Shown here: piece by piece, positions 8,676 to 16,214 of the stretch
How the letters are laid out: every line of letters starts with the position of its first letter
Position numbering within the stretch: the first letter of the stretch is position 1
Assembly (NCBI RefSeq): GCF_027257155.1
Contig: NZ_JAPWDU010000006.1
Span: 124,001-188,000 of the forward strand
DNA: 64,000 bases
Source: Cerasicoccus sp. TK19100
Lineage (GTDB): Bacteria > Verrucomicrobiota > Verrucomicrobiia > Opitutales > Cerasicoccaceae
Direction: 5' to 3'
Program-made: the position numbers and the translations under genes
The notes under the pieces: generated by a model
The model's database searches: none
What the model was told of the DNA's origin: nothing
The model's input: only the letters and a program-made list of their open reading frames with translations

Positions 8676-9248
8676 GTCAATCGCTCAGAACTTCAAGATA
8701 GAGACTCCAGGTATAGGCATCGTGCTGATATGGTGTTGCTGCTGAAACGGGCGGTCCCAACACGGCCTTATCAATCCATTCCGGGTCGATCTCTTTAATT
8801 TTGGCTGCTGCTTGAATCGATTCAGTTGAAGGCGATCCGAAAAACGCGAGAATATAGGCGGGCAGGCCGAGAATGACTGCGAGCACTAGCCATATGGTTA
8901 TTGGTAGTAATACCGGCAGCCACGTTTTCTTTTTCTGCCTGAAAGCCCAGATTGAAGTCACCAATGTGGCTCCGAAAAACAGGAGGTTTAGAATGACTGA
9001 GAAGACCAATGTTTTGCCGAATAAAAATAGGTCGGCATGGGCCATATTTAGAAATATCAAGCCTGCGAGCCATCCGCAAAGAACGATGCATAGAGTTAGG
9101 ATTCGCATGGTTCTTTTTGGCTAAAGTAGAAATATTCGAGAGTGCGGCATGATGGGATCTGTTTTCCCATGTATTCATGATATCACTTTGATTATCGCGA
9201 TGCTTTACCCAGCGCAGCCTACCGTTTGGCTGGCGGTGTGGTGGCCGG
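8634..9248. repeat. 37-bp direct repeat flanking a small membrane-protein gene
   Basis: 8634-8670 (the 3' end of the cupin gene) and 9212-9248 match at 35 of 37 positions (offset 578). The second copy keeps the cupin reading (PTVWLAVWWPA) but has no gene in front of it. The repeats enclose the 143-aa membrane-protein gene. They could be the scar of an insertion or the residue of a partial duplication of the cupin gene. Confidence 0.8.
8677..9108 (-). CDS. Small four-segment membrane protein, unknown
   Basis: 143 residues. Hydrophobic segments lie at about 3-22 (possibly a signal or first helix), 28-52 and 64-88, then a soluble C-terminal part (about 95-143) rich in Ala, Glu and Pro. I do not recognise a family. 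Base composition is lower in GC than the flanking chromosomal genes, and the gene sits inside the 37-bp direct repeat described above, so it may be a recent arrival. The stop codon lies one base beyond the end of the convergent cupin gene. Confidence 0.6.
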   Translation of the reverse strand: MRILTLCIVLCGWLAGLIFLNMAHADLFLFGKTLVFSVILNLLFFGATLVTSIWAFRQKKKTWLPVLLPITIWLVLAVILGLPAYILAFFGSPSTESIQAAAKIKEIDPEWIDKAVLGPPVSAATPYQHDAYTWSLYLEVLSD

Positions 9249-9275
9249 CTGGGTGATTGACCCATTGCTAGTCAA

Positions 9276-9422
9276 AGGTGGCGGCCGATGTATCATCGGC
9301 CAGAATCGCGGCAGTCAAAGTCTGGTTATCAAAGAGGCGCGATTTGCCGATATGGCCCAGGCACGGACCGATTCAATCTATCCGTCTCATCCTCTGGCCG
9401 ATGGGGACATCGGCCGCCACCT
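9276..9422. repeat. Nested inverted repeat with palindromic arms
   Basis: 9276-9304 and 9393-9422 are inverted copies of each other (about 25 of 29 aligned positions) separated by 88 nt. Each arm is itself a hairpin: GGCCGATG, a 3-4 nt loop, then CATCGGCC. The element therefore offers one long stem or two short ones. It occupies the gene-poor stretch 9109-9452 between the small membrane-protein gene and the convergent sulfatase end. It could be a bidirectional terminator, a REP-like element or a small MITE. On the - strand 9270-9360 also reads a short open frame that I take as a remnant or chance. Confidence 0.65.
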
Positions 9423-9452
9423 TCTTTGCGCCAGGTTTCTTGATCGCACGCC

Positions 9453-10934
9453 TCAGTGGGCTGGCACATCGCCGATCTCGAGCATGTGGACGTCGAGTCG
9501 GCGGGTCATGTCTTTGACGACGTCGGCATAGGCGGGGTCGTGGTAGACGTTGAACAGCTCCAGCGGGTCTTTCTCTAGATCGAACAACTCCCACTCAGGT
9601 GTTTCGCCGCCGGGTTGGGTGCCCTGGACGCCCATGCCCTCGTTATACCAATAGATCAGCTTGTGGTCGTGGGTGCGGATGCCGTAGTGGGCGTAGGCAT
9701 TGTGCGCGTCGTCGCGGTGCATCCAGTAGCGCTGATAGGCAATTTCGGTCCAGTCGTCGGGCGTCTGTTCTTCCAGGAGCGGGCGCAGGCTGCGGCCCTG
9801 CATGTGGCGGGGGATGGGCAAGCCCGCGTAGTCGAGGAAGGTCTCGGCAAAGTCGACATTGCTCGCCATATCTGTGCAAATGGTCCCCGCACAGATGCCC
9901 TCCGGGTAGCGGACCAGGAACGGCATGCGAAAGCTTTCCTCGTAGATGAAGCGCTTGTCGAACCAACCGTGCTCGCCGAGGAAGAAGCCCTGATCGGAGG
10001 TGTAGACGACAAGGGTGTTTTCGGCTAAACCTTGCTCGTCGAGGTAGTCCAGCAGGCGGCCGACGTTTTCATCGATCGAGTGGACGCACTGCAAATATTT
10101 TTGCATGTAGCGCTGGTATTTGAAACGCTTCAGCTCGTCTTGTGATGCGAAGGTAAAGACCTCGCCAGTGACGGAGCAGGTCAGCTCAAAGCCGGTAACA
10201 TCCTCGGGGAAGGGGATGAGGTCGCGCGGTCCTTTGCCCTCGTGCGGCTCGATGTCGAGGTCCTTGTAATTCATGTCGTGGCTCACGCGCATTTGGGCGT
10301 TCATGGCGGCGGCAGCGCGGTTTTTATAATCGTCGTCAAAGGTGTCGGGGACGCGGATCGGGTCAGTGTAAAGACTGCGGTGTTCGGCCTTGGGATGCCA
10401 GGAGCGGTGTGGTGCCTTGTGGTGGCACATGAGGAAAAACGGCTTGTCGGCATCGCGCTCGTCTAGCCAGCCAAGGCACTTGTCGGTGATGATATCGGTC
10501 ACGTAGCCCTCGTCTTTTTGCTCGCCGCTGGCCTCGATAAAGGTGGGGTCGTAGTAGTCGCCCTGGCCGGGCACGACCGACCAGAAATCAAAGCCCGTGG
10601 GGCAATGTCCAGGGCCTTCGCCGAGGTGCCACTTGCCGATGATCGCCGTTTGGTAGCCGCCTTGCTTGAGGTATTTGGCGACGTTGGGTTGGCGGTTATC
10701 GATGTGCTCATGCAGGCCGAAAACGCCGTTCAGGTGGTTGTGCATGCCGGTGAGAATTGTTGCCCGGCTCGGCGCGCAGATGGAATTCGTGACGTAGCAA
10801 TGGTCGAAGCGCATGCCCTCGTTGGCCAGGCGGTCGATGTTTGGCGTGCTGTTGATCCCATGCCCGTAAGCGCTGATGGCTTGAGCTGCGTGATCATCGG
10901 ACATGATAAAGACAATGTTGGGGCGCTGGTTCAT
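9453..10934 (-). CDS. Sulfatase (Cys-type, formylglycine)
   Basis: 493 residues of the alkaline-phosphatase-like sulfatase family. Metal-binding Asp residues lie in FIMSDDHAAQA near the N-terminus. The formylglycine-precursor motif C-A-P-S-R has its Cys at about residue 53, followed by ATILTG. Then come GKWHLG, a histidine in the APHRSWHP segment, and YTSDQGFFLGEHGWFDKR (second metal-site Asp and the substrate-site Lys). The C-terminal portion ELFDLEKDPLELFNVYHDP is typical. It hydrolyses a sulfate ester, probably on a polysaccharide, as in the many sulfatases of marine Verrucomicrobiota. There is no signal peptide, so it would act in the cytosol on imported oligosaccharides unless the start is upstream. 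A formylglycine-generating enzyme is not in view. Confidence 0.93.
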   Translation of the reverse strand: MNQRPNIVFIMSDDHAAQAISAYGHGINSTPNIDRLANEGMRFDHCYVTNSICAPSRATILTGMHNHLNGVFGLHEHIDNRQPNVAKYLKQGGYQTAIIGKWHLGEGPGHCPTGFDFWSVVPGQGDYYDPTFIEASGEQKDEGYVTDIITDKCLGWLDERDADKPFFLMCHHKAPHRSWHPKAEHRSLYTDPIRVPDTFDDDYKNRAAAAMNAQMRVSHDMNYKDLDIEPHEGKGPRDLIPFPEDVTGFELTCSVTGEVFTFASQDELKRFKYQRYMQKYLQCVHSIDENVGRLLDYLDEQGLAENTLVVYTSDQGFFLGEHGWFDKRFIYEESFRMPFLVRYPEGICAGTICTDMASNVDFAETFLDYAGLPIPRHMQGRSLRPLLEEQTPDDWTEIAYQRYWMHRDDAHNAYAHYGIRTHDHKLIYWYNEGMGVQGTQPGGETPEWELFDLEKDPLELFNVYHDPAYADVVKDMTRRLDVHMLEIGDVPAH

Positions 10935-10985
10935 GTTTAAACCGCTAACACGTTTTGTTCAGCGGAGAAAAGTCCTTTTGCGCTT

Positions 10986-12245
10986 TTATTTTTTGGCACC
11001 GGGGCTGAGCGCCGCGTCGAGCCGCAGGCTTTTGCGAACCGATTCCATGCCGCCCTGATAGGATTTCAGGATGCCCGGGCGGACGTCGGCGGACGCGGCG
11101 AACTCCGGCCATCGGTTGATTGCATTGGCGACCTCGTCGTGTATTTCCCGCATGCGATTGACGGCGATTGAATGCTTGCGCCCCAGCTCGACAATGTCAC
11201 TGGCCGTGAACAGGCGCTTGCCGTTGATGTTGAGCGCCTGACCACCGTGAAGGCTGCTGACGTAGGTCAAATCGTAAGCCGGCGCGAGCGACCATTGACC
11301 GTCATCATCCATTAGGAACGAGAAGTTTTTCGCGTGGTCGTCCTGATTGTGGGCAAGGACGTTGAAGACCATTTGCCGCCAGGCGGACTCGACTTCGCGG
11401 ATGTCGGAGGTCAGCTCCCGCGTGGCCCTTAGTAGGTGGTCGTAGTCCCAGCCGTCGCGCTTGAAGCCGCGGTGTAACAGCCCGGATAGCGTGTGGCTGT
11501 GTATGCGGTGGTTGGGCCTGTCGATCTGGCGGTCGAAGCGCTGGATCGCAAAATGCATCCCACCATCCGACGACGGCACGAGCGCGGTTTCCGGCGTATT
11601 GAGCCCCCCTGCGCGCGCCATCTGGAAATAGGCGTGCTCGACTCGGGCGCGCCCGGGCCCCTGACCGGCATCGAGGTCGAATTTCAGCAGCCAGGCACCC
11701 ATGCCTTGGGGGATCTGGTCCGAGCCGGTCACGATGCGTTTTTGCTGCGGGTCCATGGCGATCAGTATCTTTGGCTGCGCCCCGCCCGCCGAGCCACCGG
11801 AGGCGATCACGTCGGTATCCAACTGCTGGGAGTAGTCATATTCGACGACTTGGCGGGCGGCCTTTGCGGCGGCGATTAGATCGACGGTGCGGTTCTTATC
11901 CACTTCGCCCGTCCCGGGGGCGTAGGTGAGGGCACCCATCGTGCGCGAGCCGAGAAACGCCAGCATTTGCAGCGGAGTAGGGTCGGGGAGCCCGGCCTCT
12001 TTGAAGCGCCGAATGATCACCGCAAAGCCGTAATTGTCCGGCAGGGAATCGGCAAACAGGCCTGCCAAATAATACTGCTCCGGCTCTTCCCAGGGGCCAA
12101 GGACGGCGCTCGTGGCGGGTAATTTAATCGGCGACAACTCAAGGCCGCGGCTCAGCCATTCGCGGTCGTATTGGAACCACGCGCCTTGCTCCAGCTCCAA
12201 TAGCTCGCCGATGCGTTCCCCGTGATAATGGACGTTGAGGCGCAT
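10986..12245 (-). CDS. hipA: HipA-type serine/threonine kinase toxin
   Basis: 419 residues. The N-terminal HipA_N domain (about 5-110: LNVHYHGERIGEL, GLFADSLPDNYG) is followed by the kinase domain. Its glycine-rich SGGSAGGAQPK takes the ATP-loop role, and NQDDHAKNFSF is the catalytic loop (Asp and Asn), with APAYDLTYV as the metal-binding segment. In E. coli the homologue phosphorylates glutamyl-tRNA synthetase and causes persistence; the target here is unknown. Its ATG shares one base with the stop of the upstream antitoxin gene (TAATG), so the two are translationally coupled. Confidence 0.94.
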   Translation of the reverse strand: MRLNVHYHGERIGELLELEQGAWFQYDREWLSRGLELSPIKLPATSAVLGPWEEPEQYYLAGLFADSLPDNYGFAVIIRRFKEAGLPDPTPLQMLAFLGSRTMGALTYAPGTGEVDKNRTVDLIAAAKAARQVVEYDYSQQLDTDVIASGGSAGGAQPKILIAMDPQQKRIVTGSDQIPQGMGAWLLKFDLDAGQGPGRARVEHAYFQMARAGGLNTPETALVPSSDGGMHFAIQRFDRQIDRPNHRIHSHTLSGLLHRGFKRDGWDYDHLLRATRELTSDIREVESAWRQMVFNVLAHNQDDHAKNFSFLMDDDGQWSLAPAYDLTYVSSLHGGQALNINGKRLFTASDIVELGRKHSIAVNRMREIHDEVANAINRWPEFAASADVRPGILKSYQGGMESVRKSLRLDAALSPGAKK

Positions 12246-12589
12246 TATTTGGGCTTCCGTTGCTTGGCGGGTTTCTTCGATGCAAATGCCTGCTCAACTT
12301 GGTCCAGGGAGGGAAATTCGCTGGGCTTGGGCGTGATTCGCGGAGCAAATAGCTGACCGAAATCACTGAGGCAGCCGAGTGCTTCGGCCACGATCAATAG
12401 CCGCTCCAGCGAGATTTGTCCGGTCTCTTCAAAGTGCTTGTAGGTCGACATGGAAATCCCGGTGCGGTCCGCCAGCGCCTGCCGGGACAAGCCCGCTTTT
12501 TCCCGCGCCTCTCGCGTGCGCTGCACGAGCTGCGCCAACACCTCTTGCGGTGTCTGCTCAAACTCGTCGACGTCAAAGGTGAAACTCAT
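12245..12589 (-). CDS. hipB: HipB-like antitoxin, XRE-family repressor
   Basis: 114 residues. A Cro/C1 helix-turn-helix lies at about residues 18-75 (RTREAREKAGLSRQALADRTGISMSTYKHFE, then ISLERLLIVAEALG). A Pro/Lys-rich tail ends KKPAKQRKPK. Antitoxins of this type bind HipA and, with it, the operator DNA in front of their own gene. The AT-rich 12,601-12,736 region directly upstream has three copies of a TAGCTAATATATT box that fit that role. The gene is first in the hipBA pair. Confidence 0.9.
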   Translation of the reverse strand: MSFTFDVDEFEQTPQEVLAQLVQRTREAREKAGLSRQALADRTGISMSTYKHFEETGQISLERLLIVAEALGCLSDFGQLFAPRITPKPSEFPSLDQVEQAFASKKPAKQRKPK

Positions 12590-12600
12590 TTAGACAAAAT

Positions 12601-12736
12601 AATAGCTAAAGTATGACTAAAATCAACAAAATAGCTAATATATTGTCTTTTGAATCGAGAATGGGTTTTAAGCTATTTTGGCTAATATATTAGCTTTAAA
12701 TGGCATTTTAATGGAAAAATAGCTAATATATTATCC
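12601..12736 (-). promoter_or_regulatory. hipBA operator/promoter with repeated palindromes
   Basis: Very AT-rich. The box TAGCTAATATATT appears at 12,632-12,644 and 12,720-12,732. A perfect palindrome GCTAATATATTAGC lies at 12,681-12,694, and a weaker relative (AATAGCTAAAG) at 12,601. The boxes are about 45 and 39 bp apart, roughly four helical turns. This is the expected layout for a HipB dimer array bridged by HipA. The link to HipB is inferred from position only. Confidence 0.65.
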
Positions 12737-12755
12737 ATTATTGCCTACTTTGTCT

Positions 12756-12948
12756 CGTAAAACAGCAAGGGCCTACGCAAATCACGTAAGCCCTTGAAGG
12801 AAAATGGTGGCCAGACCGTGTCTACGAGCGCAGCGAGTGTGGGAGCCGATCAGGCGACCTACCAGCGATTCAAGGCTAGACCCCGTAAAATAGCAAGGGC
12901 CTACGCAAATCACGTAAGCCCTTGAAGGAAAATGGTGGCCAGACCGTG
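12756..12948. repeat. Tandem 65-bp direct repeat at tRNA 3' end
   Basis: 12,756-12,820 and 12,884-12,948 are identical except for one base (offset 128). Each unit holds a terminator hairpin plus the last 16 nt of a tRNA gene (TGGTGGCCAGACCGTG). Only the second unit continues into more tRNA sequence. The first unit thus looks like an older att scar: the 3' end of the tRNA and its downstream flank were copied by an earlier integration whose element was later lost. Confidence 0.85.
12894..12924 (-). terminator. Terminator hairpin downstream of tRNA-Phe
   Basis: On the - strand AAGGGCTTACG and CGTAGGCCCTT form an almost perfect 11-bp stem with a 7-nt loop, followed by GCTATTTTA. It stands just after the CCA end of the tRNA fragment, where a tRNA transcript would end. 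An identical copy lies at 12,766-12,796. Confidence 0.7.
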
Positions 12949-12987
12949 AATCGAACACGGGACACAAGGATTTTCAGTCCTCTGCTT
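12933..12987 (-). tRNA. tRNA-Phe(GAA) 3' fragment: attachment site (attL)
   Basis: Read on the - strand, the 55 nt carry the anticodon arm (GGACTGAAAATCC, anticodon GAA), variable loop, T arm (TGTTCGATTC) and acceptor 3' strand GGCCACCA with encoded CCA. The 5' half of the tRNA (D arm and 5' acceptor strand) is absent; beyond 12,987 the sequence is AT-rich and unrelated. This is the displaced 3' piece left when an element integrates in a tRNA gene. The integrase gene follows within 200 bp. The functional tRNA-Phe should be rebuilt at the element's other end, outside the window. Confidence 0.88.
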
Positions 12988-13180
12988 ATGTATGCCTAGT
13001 TGTTTCATGTTCTGACAGGTTTGTTATTCAAATATATGTTAATTAGCGATTTATGAAATTATTGATGAAGTTTGAATTCTGAGCTTGGCATATCTAGGCA
13101 GGACTCAGCACCCCCAATTTAAGCAACAAATAAGCAACTAAGGCTTGCTTGCCTCGACGAGAAATACTAAGATTGAATAC

Positions 13181-14491
13181 ATGAAATCGTCCAAAGGAAC
13201 ACTAGACTATTGGTATGACCGTATCCGCAAGAATTCGTTCAAACGTACAGATGGCTCCACCTACACCAGCCCAGAGTATGAGATTTATATGTCCGTCGGA
13301 GGCAAGCAACAGCGTTTCAAATTGGGTACAGGCAACAAAGAGGTTGCCGCAGAGAAAGCATTGGAAATCTACATGTACAACCGTGCTAACGGTGCCCAAG
13401 CTACTCTTGAAAAGTACAAACAAAAAAAGACTGTGGCGGTTGATGATCCAACCGTTGGCCAATTTCTGGAAGAAATTGGCCGCCTTCGGCTAATAAAACA
13501 GACAACTTTCACCGACTATTCGCGAAAATTCCGAACCGTAGTCAGCGGCGTCTTTCGTATCCCTGCGGACAAATCACGGTGCTATCACCGTGGCGAGGCT
13601 GTTAAAGCGTGGCGCAACAGGGTTGACTCGATAAAGATATCGGACTTGAGCGCTAGCAGAATAATGCAGTGGAGGGCGAACTATCTTGATGGACTAGAGC
13701 AAGACCCCATTGCCCAAAGACGGGGGAAGGCCACCGTGACATCACTCCTACGCAACTCAAAAGCTTTATTTAGTCCGAAGTATGTTAAGCACCTCACTTT
13801 TAAGCTACCTCAAAACCCTTTCGATGGACTCGTAATCGGTGGCTCTACGACTCGACAGTACAAGTCTGAGGTCGATTTCATGTCCTTGGCAAACAAGGCG
13901 AAAGAAGAGCTGTACGCGGAACTGTCTGATCTTCCGGCTATTGACGATAAACAGATGCGGAAAAGCACGATCGCTCTCAATAAAGCACTATCAAAACGTG
14001 AGCAGTTTAAGATAATCTTGCTGTGCTTGGGGTGCGGAATGCGGCGAAGCGAAGCGGATACCCTGCTCTGGACCAACGTCGATTTTAAATCGAATAAAAT
14101 TCGCGTCGAAGCAACCGAGTATGGGGACGTAAAAGGAGCATCGAGCGAACGCGTGATTGATGTCGATGCAACCGTCGTGGAGCTACTCGCGAAATTTAAA
14201 GAAGAGGCCTCCGGTAGCTTTGTGATTGAAAGCAATCGCAAACCAAAACCTTCCGTGAGATACCATTATTATCGATGCGACCATCATTTCAAGCGACTTA
14301 TCGCTTGGTTGCACACTCAGGGAATCACGCAAAGAAATGCGATCCACGAATTGCGCAAGGAATTTGGTTCGCAGCTCACGGAGCAATTTGGCATCTACGT
14401 CGCTTCAAAAGCACTTGGACATTCTGAAGTAACGACAACAGCCCGGAGTTACCTAGAGAAGAAAGGCCACAAAAGCCTGGCAATCTTTTGA
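13181..14491 (+). CDS. int: Tyrosine-type site-specific integrase
   Basis: 436 residues from ATG 13181 (a TTG at 13145 would extend it). The N-terminal half carries an Arm-type and a SAM-like core-binding region (about 100-220). The catalytic half shows the family tetrad: the first Arg in GCGMRRSEAD (about residue 287), HELRKEFGS (His and second Arg, about 388), GHSEV (second His, about 413) and the nucleophilic Tyr in ARSYLEKK (about 424). It is the first gene inside the tRNA-Phe attachment site and reads away from it. It is expected to catalyse integration and excision of the ICE at the tRNA-Phe site. Confidence 0.95.
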   Translation: MKSSKGTLDYWYDRIRKNSFKRTDGSTYTSPEYEIYMSVGGKQQRFKLGTGNKEVAAEKALEIYMYNRANGAQATLEKYKQKKTVAVDDPTVGQFLEEIGRLRLIKQTTFTDYSRKFRTVVSGVFRIPADKSRCYHRGEAVKAWRNRVDSIKISDLSASRIMQWRANYLDGLEQDPIAQRRGKATVTSLLRNSKALFSPKYVKHLTFKLPQNPFDGLVIGGSTTRQYKSEVDFMSLANKAKEELYAELSDLPAIDDKQMRKSTIALNKALSKREQFKIILLCLGCGMRRSEADTLLWTNVDFKSNKIRVEATEYGDVKGASSERVIDVDATVVELLAKFKEEASGSFVIESNRKPKPSVRYHYYRCDHHFKRLIAWLHTQGITQRNAIHELRKEFGSQLTEQFGIYVASKALGHSEVTTTARSYLEKKGHKSLAIF

Positions 14492-14505
14492 GGTCACATT
14501 TGAAC

Positions 14506-14940
14506 TCAGGTCGCTTTGCGAATCCCGCGCTCCTCGGCAATCCGGTTCACTTCATCCAGATAGTACCGACATGATGTTCTCGACATCCTGATCTTTGTTA
14601 AGCCCCAATCCTTGGCCCTTCGGCTGAAGTAGCGAGGATTATAGCCTAGAATCCTTGCTGCGTCCCTACCGCTAATTTGCTGCCTTCCAAGTTTTTCGGG
14701 TACGTTCGACTTTTCAGATTTTTCGACCGGGGCATTCGCCCCGATAATTTCGATAATCTCAGACTTAGGAATCGAGTCGATAACTTGCCTGCGGATACTT
14801 GAATCTGTCAATGCTTGCCTAATAATTGCTGAAGCAAAACTCGCGATGTCGCCTTGAATTGCGGGGTGTTGAATCAGCATACTCAAGAATCCCGAAGTGT
14901 CGCTCTGCAATTTCATATCCATGTTCAGAGTATATCGCAT
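14506..14940 (-). CDS. HTH protein, candidate excisionase/regulator
   Basis: 144 residues. The N-terminal half is helical with no clear motif. The C-terminal part (about 88-140) reads QQISGRDAARILGYNP, then YFSRRAKDWGLTKIRMS and YYLDEVNRIAEERG. This is the arrangement of a MerR/excisionase-like winged helix: helix-turn-helix, wing, and a final helix with basic residues. Placement directly after and convergent to the integrase supports a role in excision (recombination directionality factor) or in regulating the element. The family is not certain. Confidence 0.6.
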   Translation of the reverse strand: MRYTLNMDMKLQSDTSGFLSMLIQHPAIQGDIASFASAIIRQALTDSSIRRQVIDSIPKSEIIEIIGANAPVEKSEKSNVPEKLGRQQISGRDAARILGYNPRYFSRRAKDWGLTKIRMSRTSCRYYLDEVNRIAEERGIRKAT

Positions 14941-15068
14941 TTCTCTGGAAAGAATAGGGAATCTCGCTGAGGGAGTATTACCGAATTATCAGGACGATGG
15001 AATTTTTTGACGGATTGGTGCATCCGACCAATAGTCCGTTTTATGATGAATTTTAATTTCTGAAAATA

Positions 15069-15857
15069 ATGTCTGGAGTTGATAATTGTCCACTGGTGGC
15101 CAGCGAGGACTTTATACATGAATTAATGAGCAGTGAGTCCGAGGCAAGATTAGCTGCGTTTTATGATCTTTGGCGATCATCAGAGAGTCTTAGGAGGCAG
15201 ATACGACAGATTGTTGATAATGAAATTATCGACAACGCATCGCCCCCGCCTGGCAGCGCTTCAACCGAAAAATCACGCGACAGACTTTTTAAGACTACTT
15301 GCAGCGATGGGGGCAATGAGGCCTTAACGGATTTTGCGAAGATTGCGCCCGAAGTCGAAAAACGTCTAACCTGCGCCTACGGCGGGCTAAGCCGTAAAGA
15401 ATTGTTGATATTGCTAGATAGGCACAGAATTGGCAGGCGTGACCCGGGGACCTATTTATTGATTCGAGCTTGGAAAAGGCATACCGACAGTTCCGATAAC
15501 TCGCCGGATTTCCGATTAAAGCGACTGACGCTAAGCTATATCGAGCGAGCGATCATTGAGAACCGTGCGGATTTTTTCCGTGATACCGCTGACATCCTCG
15601 AATTCCTCAAAGACGGCGAATTTTGCGAGAACGGTCGGTGGGACCATGACCCCGGACAGTTTTGGCAATTCCATTTGCTGCTCTACATCTTAGAGCATCC
15701 AAAAGAAAAATACACGATACGGGAGTTTGGAGCCTACTTTGAGCGTGAAGTGGGTGCCAATGAAATGCCGACCGCAAAAACCATTCGAGCGTTTTGCCGA
15801 TCAAACGGCATTTCCTTGGATTCCACTCCCGGCGCACCGAAAAAAGTGAGCACGTAG
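15069..15857 (+). CDS. Unknown ICE protein with C-terminal HTH-like region
   Basis: 262 residues, soluble and charged. The central part (about 95-190) is helical with several Arg/Asp-rich stretches. The last 55 residues (KEKYTIREFGAYFEREVGANEMP, then TAKTIRAFCRSNGI) resemble a helix-turn-helix module with a following DNA-reading helix. I recognise no family. GC content is lower than in the chromosomal genes. It is divergent from the candidate excisionase (128-nt spacer), a position typical for ICE regulatory genes. Function unknown. Confidence 0.6.
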   Translation: MSGVDNCPLVASEDFIHELMSSESEARLAAFYDLWRSSESLRRQIRQIVDNEIIDNASPPPGSASTEKSRDRLFKTTCSDGGNEALTDFAKIAPEVEKRLTCAYGGLSRKELLILLDRHRIGRRDPGTYLLIRAWKRHTDSSDNSPDFRLKRLTLSYIERAIIENRADFFRDTADILEFLKDGEFCENGRWDHDPGQFWQFHLLLYILEHPKEKYTIREFGAYFEREVGANEMPTAKTIRAFCRSNGISLDSTPGAPKKVST

Positions 15858-16214
15858 CCGCTCCGTTCACTTGCAAAAAAAAGCCATGTGGCTCCGGCAG
15901 CGATCAGCAGACCGAGCCCCGAGTTGCATCTGTCCACTGTTGATAAGTTGGCCAGCGCCTATGGTAAGTAAGCTTGGCAATTACTCCGTTTAGGGGCCGC
16001 AGGAGTCGGGAGGAGACTCTTATTGTTCCAATTACTGGTAAAGATATAAGGGAGGAAGTAAGAAATAATGATTTTGAATTACTGCTAACCAAATGCTGGA
16101 ATCAGGCGATCAACATCTGACACATAGGCTGTACTTCCTTGCTTCCCGATATTTTACAGCAGCTAAAACGTTCGTACTTGCAGAAATCAGCTTTGTAGAG
16201 AGCCTAATTTAGGC
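15858..16214. other. Gene-poor spacer, possible gene remnant
   Basis: 357 nt between two ICE accessory genes. A + strand open frame from a TTG at 15,974 to the stop at 16,118-16,120 encodes 48 residues with protein-like composition (SREETLIVPITGKDIREEV and onwards). It has no good ribosome site and may be the tail of a lost gene. Nothing else is recognised apart from presumed promoter sequence of the SEFIR gene. Confidence 0.35.

Noticed and set aside
12782-12967. Open frame across the tRNA fragment and terminator repeats
   Set aside because: It runs over the tRNA 3' fragment and hairpins; the repeat structure explains it better.
12933-12987. A complete, functional tRNA-Phe gene here
   Set aside because: The D arm and 5' acceptor strand are absent; the sequence beyond 12,987 cannot pair with GGCCACCA.
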